From positions 1-64,000 of the forward strand of contig NZ_FNPW01000006.1 in the NCBI RefSeq assembly GCF_900107395.1: DNA of 64,000 bases. The letters are read 5' to 3'. Shown piece by piece: positions 9,212-16,933 of the stretch (position 1 is its first letter; each line of letters opens with the position of its first letter). Origin of the DNA: Pseudomonas sp. NFIX28. Lineage in GTDB: Bacteria > Pseudomonadota > Gammaproteobacteria > Pseudomonadales > Pseudomonadaceae. The position numbers and the translations under genes were made by a program. The notes beneath the pieces are model-generated. The model saw only the letters and a program-made list of their open reading frames with translations. It ran no database searches and had not been told where the DNA came from.

Positions 9212-10429
9212 CTAGCCTCCGAACAGACGATTGAAAGTACGTTTGAACAGACTCTTCTCGGCGACCTCGATCCCGATCAGGTTCTGGGTCACTTCGCGCA
9301 GGGCCAGGGTCACGCCCGAACGGGGCGCGTGCAGCTCCAGCGGCACGCCGGTGTTCTGGCTTTCGCTGACCCCCGCGTAGTCGTTGGGCAGGGCTTGCAG
9401 GGTCGGGCAGCGCAGGGCATCGGAGATGTCCTTGAGGCTCACCGGCGAGGTCTTGTTGTAGCGGTTGACCACCACCTGTATCCGGTTGCCATGCACATTC
9501 AGGTCTTCGCGCAGGATACGGGTCAGGCGGGTGCCGTCCTTCAAGTGGCTCAGGCTCTGCTGCAACACGACGTAGATGCGGTCGGCCTGCTCGAGCGTGA
9601 CACCGCTGAGGTGATCGATCTGCCGCGGCAGATCCACCACCACCCAGTCGTAGGTACCACGGGCCAGGCGCAGCAGCTTTTCCAGCTGGTCGTGGTGCAC
9701 ATCCTGCGTCAGGCACAGCTCACCGGTGCGCCCGCCCAGCACATGCAGGGTCGGGCTGAAATGGTTGCAGTAGCCACGCAGGGCGATGCTGTCCAGGGAC
9801 TCGACCTGCTTCAGCACATCCACATGACTGTGCGCCGGCACCACGTCCAGGCAATGCGCCACGCTGCCGAACTGCAGGTCCAGGTCCAGCAGCAGGGTCC
9901 TGCCCCCGCGGGTGGAGAGCTGATGGGCCAGGTTGCACGCCAGCATCGAGGCGCCCGAACCGCCCTTGGCGTTCATGACCGCAATCAGCTTGCCACCGGT
10001 GCCCTGCTCGGCATTGGCTTCCATGAGCATCCGGCCGATCGCCGCTTGCAGGTCTTCCGCCGCCACCGGTTCGGGCAGGAAGTCCCGGGCGCCGGCCTGC
10101 ATCGCCAGGCGCATGCCTTCACGCTCGTCCAGCGGGCCGCACACCAGCAGCGGTGGGCGCTCCTTGAGCGGATGCTGCAACAAGGCCGCCAGCTCTTCGC
10201 GCCACAGGTGGCTGACGCGCAACAGCAGGAAGTCGGGCATCTGCTCCAGGCCGTACAGCGGATCGGTATGGCCGTTGCTGACCAGGCGAGTGCTTACCTG
10301 CAGGTTCGGCAAACCCTGGCTCAACGCTTTCAGATAGTTCAAGGTCGTCACGTCGCGCCCACTGATCAGCAGGCGTTTGCCTTGCTTTTCAGTAGCAGCG
10401 GCGACGGGCGCTTCTCGTGTACTTAGCAT
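9212..10429 (-). CDS. tadZ: Tad pilus localisation protein TadZ (CpaE)
   Basis: A 405-residue protein with an N-terminal receiver-like domain (about 18-135) and a ParA/MinD-type ATPase domain. The deviant Walker A KGGSGAS is at residues 155-161 and DLDLQFGSVAHCLD follows. TadZ/CpaE proteins mark the cell pole and place the pilus machine. The receiver-like part keeps the fold pattern (DFLLLRV, LLVCGPLDEREGMRLAMQAGARDFLPEP) but is an atypical, probably non-phosphorylated one. The start overlaps the end of the preceding tadE-like gene. Confidence 0.92.
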   Translation of the reverse strand: MLSTREAPVAAATEKQGKRLLISGRDVTTLNYLKALSQGLPNLQVSTRLVSNGHTDPLYGLEQMPDFLLLRVSHLWREELAALLQHPLKERPPLLVCGPLDEREGMRLAMQAGARDFLPEPVAAEDLQAAIGRMLMEANAEQGTGGKLIAVMNAKGGSGASMLACNLAHQLSTRGGRTLLLDLDLQFGSVAHCLDVVPAHSHVDVLKQVESLDSIALRGYCNHFSPTLHVLGGRTGELCLTQDVHHDQLEKLLRLARGTYDWVVVDLPRQIDHLSGVTLEQADRIYVVLQQSLSHLKDGTRLTRILREDLNVHGNRIQVVVNRYNKTSPVSLKDISDALRCPTLQALPNDYAGVSESQNTGVPLELHAPRSGVTLALREVTQNLIGIEVAEKSLFKRTFNRLFGG

Positions 10430-10926
10430 GGCGTGATCTCCGGAGTGACTGCTGCCTGGGGATGCCGACCGAGGCTTTCACGCGGCACGGTCGCCCTGAA
10501 TACCGGCAGGACAAACACCCCGCCGAACCCAGGAATCAGAAAGTTGAAGTTGAAATTGGATACCTGCAGCTGGACATAGCGAATGGCGACGAACCCGCCG
10601 GTGCCGCTCAAATCGTTGGGGCTGGCGACGTTCGCACCGTTGGCGTCCAGATAGACCAGGTTCAGGTTGGCGGTGGTCAGGTTATTGAGCAGGCTGCTCG
10701 CGCCGCTGTCGGCGGCTGTGTTGAACATCGCGCGACGCAGGATCACCGGGTCGTTGATGTCGCACACCGCCGCCAGGCGGGCGCCGCGGCGCACCGTTTC
10801 ATTCAGGGCATTGACCGTGAAATACAGCCGCCCCATTTCCAGCACGCCAAACAACATGACGAACAGCACCAGGCTGGTGATCGCGAATTCGACGGTGTAC
10901 AGCCCGCGCATACCTTTGACATTCAT
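10423..10926 (-). CDS. TadE-like pseudopilin, second copy
   Basis: About 167 residues from the ATG at 10926, whose A overlaps the upstream TGA (TGATG), so translation is coupled. The N-terminus MNVKGMRGLYTVEFAITSLVLFVMLFGVLEMGRLYF is a class III prepilin-like hydrophobic stretch with Glu near the +5 position after Gly. It is a minor pseudopilin of the TadE/TadF type, processed by the prepilin peptidase and needed for pilus biogenesis. The start could be the GTG at 10929. Confidence 0.83.
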   Translation of the reverse strand: MNVKGMRGLYTVEFAITSLVLFVMLFGVLEMGRLYFTVNALNETVRRGARLAAVCDINDPVILRRAMFNTAADSGASSLLNNLTTANLNLVYLDANGANVASPNDLSGTGGFVAIRYVQLQVSNFNFNFLIPGFGGVFVLPVFRATVPRESLGRHPQAAVTPEITPC

Positions 10927-11396
10927 CACAAGGCCCTCATCACGACAGTGGAAGTCAACGCCAGGCCCAGCGGTACGCTGCTGCCATACAAGGCCGGCAA
11001 GGCGCTGCCGATCACCGGCACGTAGGTGTAGGTAATGCTGACCTGGACATGGTTGGTACCGACCGCGGAGACCGCGACATTCGCCGGCGTCAGCCCCGAC
11101 ACCACCGCCGGGTAGCCATTGGGATTGGACGGCACGCCATAGACCGCGACGTTCTTGGTCTGCGTCTGCAGCGTGCCGCTCAGTTCAAGCGTGCCCAGGG
11201 TGGCGTTCCACGCCTGGCTGGCGACAAAGCGCCCGGCGTCGCGACTGGCCTGCATCAGGCTGTTGTACTGGAACAGCATGCGGCCGAACTCGGCGAAGGC
11301 CAGCATCAGCAACAGCAACAACGGCAGCGTCAACACCAGCTCCACCAACGCCAATCCGCCTTGACGCCGCGGCGACCTGAATCCTGTGCGTCCCAT
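10926..11396 (-). CDS. tadE: TadE family pseudopilin
   Basis: A 156-residue protein starting MGRTGFRSPRRQGGLALVE, then a hydrophobic segment (about 17-38), EFGRMLFQYNSLMQASRDAGRFVA and a beta-rich C-terminus. The Gly-x-Ala-x-x-Glu pattern marks prepilin-peptidase processing typical of TadE. It lies 8 bases from the tadG stop and overlaps the next tadE-like gene. Confidence 0.87.
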   Translation of the reverse strand: MGRTGFRSPRRQGGLALVELVLTLPLLLLLMLAFAEFGRMLFQYNSLMQASRDAGRFVASQAWNATLGTLELSGTLQTQTKNVAVYGVPSNPNGYPAVVSGLTPANVAVSAVGTNHVQVSITYTYVPVIGSALPALYGSSVPLGLALTSTVVMRAL

Positions 11397-11404
11397 AAAG
11401 CCTC

Positions 11405-12742
11405 CTAAGAGTCGGTGCTGGGGGTCTGGTTGTTATCGATGTAGGTCTTGTACAGCTGGATGATCTGCGGTCCGGTGGTAGTGGTCGGGGTCGGGCCGGG
11501 GACGTTGTCGCCCTCGCATACGCTCTGGAACTGGCCGAATATCTGCGCCGAGTTGCCCTGTTGCGAGGCCGGTTGCAGGACGAAGTAGCAGCCGAAACCC
11601 AGCACCGGTATCGAGGACGTCCCGTCGTTCTTGCCGCTGCAGTCACCGATCACGATCTTGATGATCCGCCGCTCGAACGCCCCGCCGTTCTGGCAGCTGC
11701 CACCGCCGCCGGCGACGCAGTTGGCGGCGTCCTGTACCCAGTCGTTGTAGTCGTACAAGGCATTGCCACCCGCGGACAGGTTGCCGCTGTTGGACGTAAC
11801 CAACTGATTTTCGTACTGGATCTGCGCCAGCGTATTGTCGTAGGTGAACGACTTGGAATTGACCGTCACCACCAGGTCCGGTGGATAGTCCGCCGAGCTG
11901 AGACCGCCGGAATACTGGTTGAAGCGCGTGTTGAGCCCCTGCGAGGCAGGCCCGACGGTATTCCCCGGCTTGGTCTGGACATTCGAACCGACGTTGTTGC
12001 ACTGGTTGATACCGCCCGCCAGCCCCTGCCTGACGGTGTTGCCGCCGGAACCGAAATCGAGCAGCTGAAAGTTGCCCGGGCCAATCGGCGAGCTGTTGCC
12101 TGCGGCGGTTTTCAATACCTGCGGATCGCCGAACCTGAACCCCCAGAACATCCCGGTGGCCGGGCTGTTTTGCGTTGGATCGCCACACACCATCAGCGGT
12201 GTGAGGTCGCAAGGGCTGGTGGGGCTAGGCCCGGCGGTGGCAACGGCGGTCACGAACTTGTTGCCGACGCCGTTGCCCAGGGTCTGGAACACGCCCCAGA
12301 AGAATCCGGCCAGGGAATAGTTCGAAACCGTCACTCGCACATAGCTCGCGTTAGCGGGCCCCGGGAAGGAAAACGGTCCATAGACGCTGGACGCCAACTC
12401 CACCGTGGCAAAAGCACCGGGATTGTTGCCGATGGCGGTGGCCAGTTCCTGATTGCCGGTGGCATTGGCGTTGAGGCTCAGGGTGTTGAGCGCAGCGGTT
12501 TGCGTCAGGCTCGCGGAGCCGGTCGTGCCCATGACCATGCTGAGGGTCTTGGCACCGCTCAGCGCCGCCGCGTCCACCGCATTCTGCAAGCGGGACTTGT
12601 TCACCAGCATATGGCTGCCATCCAGCGCCAGGGCCCCCATTAACAGCATCGAAGCCAGGGCAATCACCACCAGTACGAGCATGGCTCCGCGCTGCTGCTG
12701 TGGAAATGCACTCAATGGCTGTTGGATACGCATGCTCATCAT
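11405..12742 (-). CDS. tadG: TadG-like Flp pilus assembly protein
   Basis: About 445 residues. The N-terminus has QQRGAMLVLVVIALASMLLMGALALDGSHMLVNKSRLQNAVDAAALSGAKTL, the diagnostic TadG/TadE N-terminal helix with LQNAVDAAALAGA-like end. The remainder is a long, Ser/Gly/Asn-rich periplasmic or surface domain with several cysteines. TadG helps anchor the pilus machine. Tandem ATGs at 12742, 12739 and 12733 are all possible starts; GAGGG lies just upstream of the first two. Confidence 0.85.
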   Translation of the reverse strand: MMSMRIQQPLSAFPQQQRGAMLVLVVIALASMLLMGALALDGSHMLVNKSRLQNAVDAAALSGAKTLSMVMGTTGSASLTQTAALNTLSLNANATGNQELATAIGNNPGAFATVELASSVYGPFSFPGPANASYVRVTVSNYSLAGFFWGVFQTLGNGVGNKFVTAVATAGPSPTSPCDLTPLMVCGDPTQNSPATGMFWGFRFGDPQVLKTAAGNSSPIGPGNFQLLDFGSGGNTVRQGLAGGINQCNNVGSNVQTKPGNTVGPASQGLNTRFNQYSGGLSSADYPPDLVVTVNSKSFTYDNTLAQIQYENQLVTSNSGNLSAGGNALYDYNDWVQDAANCVAGGGGSCQNGGAFERRIIKIVIGDCSGKNDGTSSIPVLGFGCYFVLQPASQQGNSAQIFGQFQSVCEGDNVPGPTPTTTTGPQIIQLYKTYIDNNQTPSTDS

Positions 12743-12779
12743 CAAGCCCTCATGGTTGGCCTTTGTGCTGCCCGAGCAT

Positions 12780-13586
12780 TTACAGCTGGGACTTCACGAC
12801 GTTGACCTCGATGCCACGGATTACGGTGATACCGCTATCGCCGCTGGCGCGCTGGCGCACAATCGGCCGGGCCACCGGAGGCACCGGCACCTCCTGGACC
12901 ATCGCCACCGGCTCGACCAGCGCGGCGGGTTGCTTCTGGTTGTCCAGCGGGTTGCGCAGGGCCAGTTGCAGCTTGCCGGCGGTCATGCCCTTGACCAGTG
13001 CCTCGGCCTGGAACGGGGTCATTTCCAGGGTGACGGCCCGCACGACTACCGGCTGGGTCTTGTCGGTACTGGCCGTCTGGTCCACCGCCAGCACCCGCAG
13101 GTCCTCGAGAATGGTCTTGGATTCGGCAGTGCCATTGCCGGTCTGCCGCGTGGCCAGTACGTCGACCCGGTTGCCCGGCAACAGGAACCCGCCCACGCCG
13201 ACCACGTCGTCCACCCTTACCGAGATGGCACGCTTGCTGGGCTCGATCAGCGAGGCCAGGGTGCTGCCGCCCAGGTGTTCGGCCAGGCGCGCACCGCGCA
13301 GGATGTCGCCGCGCAGCATGGAGAACGTGGCGATCTTGCCCACCACCTTCTCGGTCGCGTCGAAAGCATCCTCGGGCACGGTCTCCTTGGGCATGCGGAC
13401 CAGTGCGACCTGCTGTGGCTCGACCATTTGCCCGAAGGCGATCTCCACGGTCGCCACCACCACGTTCTGCTGGTTGTCGTCGGGGCTGGCATTGAGCCTT
13501 GCGTTGAGCCAGTTGTTGGCCATCCAGGCTGCGCCCAGGCCCAGGACCACGGACAAGGCGACCAGAGTGAAAGTACGAGAACTCAT
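12780..13586 (-). CDS. rcpC: Flp pilus assembly protein RcpC (CpaB)
   Basis: A 268-residue protein. It has an N-terminal membrane anchor (about 5-24), then an SAF-type domain (ATVEIAFGQMVEPQQVALVRMPKETVPEDAFDA and GDILRGARLAEH). The later part carries VDDVVGVGGFLLPGNRVDVLATRQ, the RcpC/CpaB signature. It is a periplasmic partner of the RcpA secretin. It lies 17 bases after the AAA ATPase gene and 34 bases before tadG. Confidence 0.9.
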   Translation of the reverse strand: MSSRTFTLVALSVVLGLGAAWMANNWLNARLNASPDDNQQNVVVATVEIAFGQMVEPQQVALVRMPKETVPEDAFDATEKVVGKIATFSMLRGDILRGARLAEHLGGSTLASLIEPSKRAISVRVDDVVGVGGFLLPGNRVDVLATRQTGNGTAESKTILEDLRVLAVDQTASTDKTQPVVVRAVTLEMTPFQAEALVKGMTAGKLQLALRNPLDNQKQPAALVEPVAMVQEVPVPPVARPIVRQRASGDSGITVIRGIEVNVVKSQL

Positions 13587-13602
13587 GTCGATATCTCCTT
13601 AC

Positions 13603-14922
13603 TCAAAGAAAATCGAGCTGGACGAAATAGCTGTGCCAAGCCCATTCCAGTTCCAGGGGTGACAGCGGTCCGCTGGCGCCCAGGTAGCGCTGGCGATCGA
13701 GCGCCATGCTCAAGAGATCCCGTGGGTGGCAAGGCACCAGCGGCATGTTCTCGGCGCCATAGAGTTCCTCCACGACGTAGCGCAACAGCTGCGGGTCATA
13801 CGGGATGTTCAAACGCTCGGTCTCTTGAATCCAGATGCGTTCGTACTCCTCGGGCTTGAGGTAGCCGAACTGCAGCTTGTAGCCGATACGCCGCAGGAAC
13901 GCCTCGTCGGCCAGTTCCAGCGGGTTCAAGTTGGTGGAAAACACCAGGATCAGGTCGAACGGCAATTCGCAGTGCCGCCCGCCGCCCAGGTTGAGGAAGT
14001 CACGCTTCTCTTCCATCGGTACGATCCAGCGGTTGAGCAGCTCCGCGGGGGCCATGCGCTGGCGCCCCATGTCGTCGATGACGAACAGGCCATTGCTGGC
14101 CTTGAGCTGCAAAGGTGCCTGGTACTGGCGGGTGAAAGGGTCGTAGCGGATGTCCAGCTGTTCCATGGTCAGCTCGCCGCCGGTGATCACGATCGGCCGC
14201 TCGCAGCACAGCAGACGGCGGTCGATTCCCTCATTGAGCAGTAAGCTGTTCTGCTGGTCGCCGGCCTCCGTACGCCGATGGACTTGAGGGTCGTAGACCT
14301 CGATCACCGCATCGTTGATCGCAATGGCATGGGGAATCCAGATGGACTCGGAGAACAGCCGGATCAAGCGGCTGCTGACATAGGTCTTGCCCGTGCCCGC
14401 CGGCCCGTAAATCATGATTGCGCGCCCGGAGTTCAGGGCCACGCCCAGTTGGTCGAGCATGTTTTGCGCCAGCACCATGGAGCCGAAAGAAGCCTGCATG
14501 TCGCGGGCACTGATCCGCCCATGGTGAATGGTCTGGACCTTGAGCAGCGCGCGGTAAGCGCTCACCGGAAAGGGCGCGGCGCCGATATAGCCACTGCGCG
14601 ACAACGCATCGCGGGCGGCATTGCGGCCACGCTCGGTCAGCCCATAGCGCAAGCCCTGGCCGCTGGATTGGCCAAGGATCTCGACCCGATGATCCTGGCG
14701 CAGGAAACTGAGGATTTCTTCAATGACCGCCCCCGTCAGCGCCAGGCGCTCGACCAGTCGAGGCATGTCCAGCACGCCGGCATCGTGCAAGTGCTTGCAG
14801 ACCAGGTCGCCGAGGAAGTTCTCCGCCAGGCCGGTCTCAAGGATCGTGCGCGGCTGTGGAGCCAATTGCTGCACTGCTTTGCGGTCATTGCCGGCCAGGC
14901 GGCTATTGCTAATGGCGTACAT
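13603..14922 (-). CDS. AAA ATPase with N-terminal winged-helix-like region, in the tad operon
   Basis: A 439-residue P-loop ATPase. Walker A GPAGTGKT is at residues 173-180 and Walker B LFVIDD at 279-284. A conserved Asn sensor lies in VFSTNLNPLELADEAFLRRIGYKL. The first about 110 residues look like a winged-helix fold (LTERGRNAA at about 95-103). It is not one of the canonical Tad ATPases (TadA, TadZ). It lies 17 bases upstream of rcpC and 15 after tadV, so it is cotranscribed with pilus genes. It might remodel or regulate the assembly machine; this is inference. ATP-binding proteins of this kind occur in some other Pseudomonas and Burkholderiales Tad loci, but no function is known to me. 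Confidence 0.8.
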   Translation of the reverse strand: MYAISNSRLAGNDRKAVQQLAPQPRTILETGLAENFLGDLVCKHLHDAGVLDMPRLVERLALTGAVIEEILSFLRQDHRVEILGQSSGQGLRYGLTERGRNAARDALSRSGYIGAAPFPVSAYRALLKVQTIHHGRISARDMQASFGSMVLAQNMLDQLGVALNSGRAIMIYGPAGTGKTYVSSRLIRLFSESIWIPHAIAINDAVIEVYDPQVHRRTEAGDQQNSLLLNEGIDRRLLCCERPIVITGGELTMEQLDIRYDPFTRQYQAPLQLKASNGLFVIDDMGRQRMAPAELLNRWIVPMEEKRDFLNLGGGRHCELPFDLILVFSTNLNPLELADEAFLRRIGYKLQFGYLKPEEYERIWIQETERLNIPYDPQLLRYVVEELYGAENMPLVPCHPRDLLSMALDRQRYLGASGPLSPLELEWAWHSYFVQLDFL

Positions 14923-14936
14923 AACGTTCTCCTGAG

Positions 14937-15458
14937 CTACTGGCCAAGGGGCAACCAGAGGTAAAAGCTGGCCAATGTGCCGAGCAGGATCGCAATCGAA
15001 TAGGGAAAGGGTTTGCCGGCCACTTCGTCATCCGCCGGAGACAAATAGGCCCTGGCTCTCATCATTTGCCAGTAACGCCCCATGGTCTGTTGCACCTGGC
15101 CACGTACCAGCACAAACAGCGCCCCGCATACGCCACCGGCAATCAGGCTGAAAAACGCTGCCCAGAGAGCGTGCTGCGGGGTAAGAAAGGCCCCCACCAT
15201 GGCCATCAGCTTGACGTCGCCGGCCGCCATTCCTCCCAAGGCGTACAAGGGAAGAAAAACGCTAAAACCGATCAACATGCCCAACAGCCCATGACCCAGC
15301 CCGGCAACGCCGGAGGAAACGACCTGGCCGGCAATCCCCAGCCCCAGCCCCACCACAATCAGGAGATTGGGAATACGGTTGCGGCGAAGGTCACTGACCA
15401 CCGCTATTCCCAGCAGTCCCAGCATCAATGCAACAGCGAGTAATTGCTCTTTGCCCAT
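14937..15458 (-). CDS. tadV: Prepilin peptidase, TadV/FppA type (A24 family)
   Basis: The chosen start is the ATG at 15458 with GAGGG eight bases upstream, giving 173 residues; an in-frame ATG at 15539 lacks a ribosome binding site. It is a polytopic aspartic peptidase that cleaves and may methylate Flp-type prepilins. The catalytic aspartates are in VVSDLRRNRIPN near the N-terminus and in GGMAAGDVKLMAMVGAFL (GxGD-like AAGD) in the middle. About five hydrophobic segments are visible. The TAA of the upstream flp remnant overlaps the alternative upstream ATG. Confidence 0.88.
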   Translation of the reverse strand: MGKEQLLAVALMLGLLGIAVVSDLRRNRIPNLLIVVGLGLGIAGQVVSSGVAGLGHGLLGMLIGFSVFLPLYALGGMAAGDVKLMAMVGAFLTPQHALWAAFFSLIAGGVCGALFVLVRGQVQQTMGRYWQMMRARAYLSPADDEVAGKPFPYSIAILLGTLASFYLWLPLGQ

Positions 15459-15538
15459 GACTGCGGCCCTCGGCAGAAGTTGGCGTACCAGCAGGTTTAC
15501 CTGGACAGCGCATCCCGGGCGGGCGATGGCTGTTTTCA

Positions 15539-15628
15539 TTAGTAACCGGGTATAAACGCGGCGACAGCGCCTGAAGTGAACAAACCACCTGTCATTGCAT
15601 ATTCGACAATAACCAGGCCATCGCAGAT
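15539..15628 (-). pseudogene. Remnant of a second Flp pilin gene, leader and start lost
   Basis: Translating the minus strand from 15622 gives DGLVIVEYAMTGGLFTSGAV and then AAFIPGY followed by stop. This aligns with the intact Flp (DGLTIVEYAVAGGLITLGAV, AAFVTL). An in-frame stop at 15629-15631 lies two codons before the homology and no start codon is available. The distance from the conserved GATCAG to the Asp codon is about 34 bases here and about 87 in the intact gene, so about 53 bases holding the start, leader peptide and ribosome binding site seem deleted. The C-terminus also diverges early. The upstream region still matches the flp promoter region. Confidence 0.8.
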
Positions 15629-16320
15629 TTATTTCCCACTAACTGTTTTGTTTTAGATCAGCACTTTCGTACTGCCTGTTGAAACATTAGTCAGGTGACC
15701 CTTGAAGGGGTTAGGAGTTTTTTGCCGATCGTTAGGACTTTATTGCCGTTGTTAAAACAATAAAAACACTAACAACAATATTCCAATTAATAGAGCGGCT
15801 TATCTCCGGAAGGAATAATAGAAAAGTCTCTTTTGAAATCGTCTCATTCTCACCAAGAAACATCCGTTCCCAAAGCAATGGCAAAAACCCGCTTTTATTC
15901 GCTACGCAGGGCATAGTGCGCATCGAACTAAACAGAGGTTTTGATATCAGGATTTGATCTTCAGGCGGGCCATACAACGACAATACTGCTGAAGCTGGAA
16001 AGAGATTCTGGAGGGCACGCCAGCGCGGTGAAAAGCTGCCTGGGCAAAGGGGCATTCAACGATTCGATCTCGTTCCAGAGCAGGTGCTAGAGCCTCCCTC
16101 ATGCATGCGCTCTCGCTGCAAATGCTGATGGAAAGGCTTCACCTCATCGGCGTGAGATCAAACGGAAAACGGTAGAACGCATATGCAGTTTGATCCTGAC
16201 GACAGGCACAACCCCAGCCTGAGGGGAACCGCTCATCGGTGCCTGGCCCGAGAAATCCGGCCAGTAAGGGGTAATGAGCTGCTCCTGCCCAGGACTGGGA
16301 ACTCAGCGCAACGCTCGCCG
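15629..16320. other. Gene-free interval between the flp remnant and flp
   Basis: About 690 bases. 15656-15772 resembles the flp upstream region (GATCAG, TAGTCAG, paired GTTAGGA motifs, AAAAACACTAA). The rest, about 15780-16320, holds no gene I can support. Confidence 0.5.
15710..15748 (-). promoter_or_regulatory. Pair of 18-bp direct repeats, 21 bp apart, upstream of the flp remnant
   Basis: Plus-strand text GTTAGGAGTTTTTTGCCG (15710-15727) and GTTAGGACTTTATTGCCG (15731-15748). Starts are exactly 21 bp apart, two helical turns. The same pair occurs upstream of the intact flp. The arrangement suggests a dimeric activator binding one DNA face. It is followed at 15762-15772 by AAAAACACTAA, also shared. 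Confidence 0.65.
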
Positions 16321-16512
16321 TTAGCACACCACGCCCGTAACAGCGCAACCCAGGCTGGTAATGGCAGCGGAAACGTTGCCTCCCAGGGTTACGAATGCAG
16401 CGACGGCGCCGAGCGTAATCAGACCACCTGCGACGGCATATTCAACGATGGTCAGACCGTCTTCATCTTTAATGAACGCCACCACCAAAGTTTTGATCGA
16501 TTGCAGTTTCAT
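16321..16512 (-). CDS. flp: Flp family type IVb prepilin
   Basis: A 63-residue prepilin. The leader ends at Gly19 (KDEDG), and the mature protein begins LTIVEYAVAGGL with Glu24 and Tyr25 at +5 and +6, the Flp hallmark. A hydrophobic helix follows. The C-terminus carries Cys56 and Cys63 (GCAVTGVVC), which could form a disulfide; many Flp pilins lack this. It is the major structural subunit of the pilus, processed by TadV. It heads the leftward tad operon, about 860 bases before tadV with a decayed flp copy between. Confidence 0.93.
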   Translation of the reverse strand: MKLQSIKTLVVAFIKDEDGLTIVEYAVAGGLITLGAVAAFVTLGGNVSAAITSLGCAVTGVVC

Positions 16513-16600
16513 GTCACCACCTCACATAAATAAAGTTGTCTTAAGGCGATCAGTATTTATGCCGCCTGAGGTGAATCCTAGTCAGTAGCTAGCAGAGAGA

Positions 16601-16639
16601 GTTAGGAGTTTATTGCCGAACCCTAGGATTTTTTTGCGG
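16601..16639 (-). promoter_or_regulatory. Pair of 18-bp direct repeats, 21 bp apart, upstream of flp
   Basis: Plus-strand text GTTAGGAGTTTATTGCCG (16601-16618) and CCTAGGATTTTTTTGCGG (16622-16639), 21 bp apart. They lie 89-127 bases upstream of the flp ATG and before AAAAACACTAA at 16656-16666. They match the pair at 15710-15748. This is likely the activator site for the tad operon. The divergent AraC-type regulator at 16934 is the obvious candidate binder, by position only. Confidence 0.65.
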
Positions 16640-16933
16640 CCCGTGGCCAGGTAGGAAAAACACTAATGAAAACGCCCGGCAGATGGGGACTTTCTAGAAG
16701 GGAGCTATCCTCAGATAGCGCAAGAACTGACTCTGGCGTGTCCGCCGGGGCAACAAAGGCGATCGCAACTGCAAGGGAGCTGCAGGTCGATTTAAATTTT
16801 CGCTGTCAGCCATAGAAGGTAATCAAGAGAATCCTATGAAGCGTTATCAGAACTTGATCCTTCGCCCGCACGGCACAGTGACAATACTGACAGCTCAGGA
16901 AGTGACAGTGAGACACCAGGAAGGAATAGGGAA

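Noticed and set aside
8138..10426. 762-codon plus-strand frame opposite tadA and tadZ
   Set aside because: Antisense shadow of two conserved ATPase genes with no domain or ribosome binding site.
15732..16055. 107-codon minus-strand frame between flp and its remnant
   Set aside because: Starts in non-coding sequence and has no ribosome binding site or similarity.
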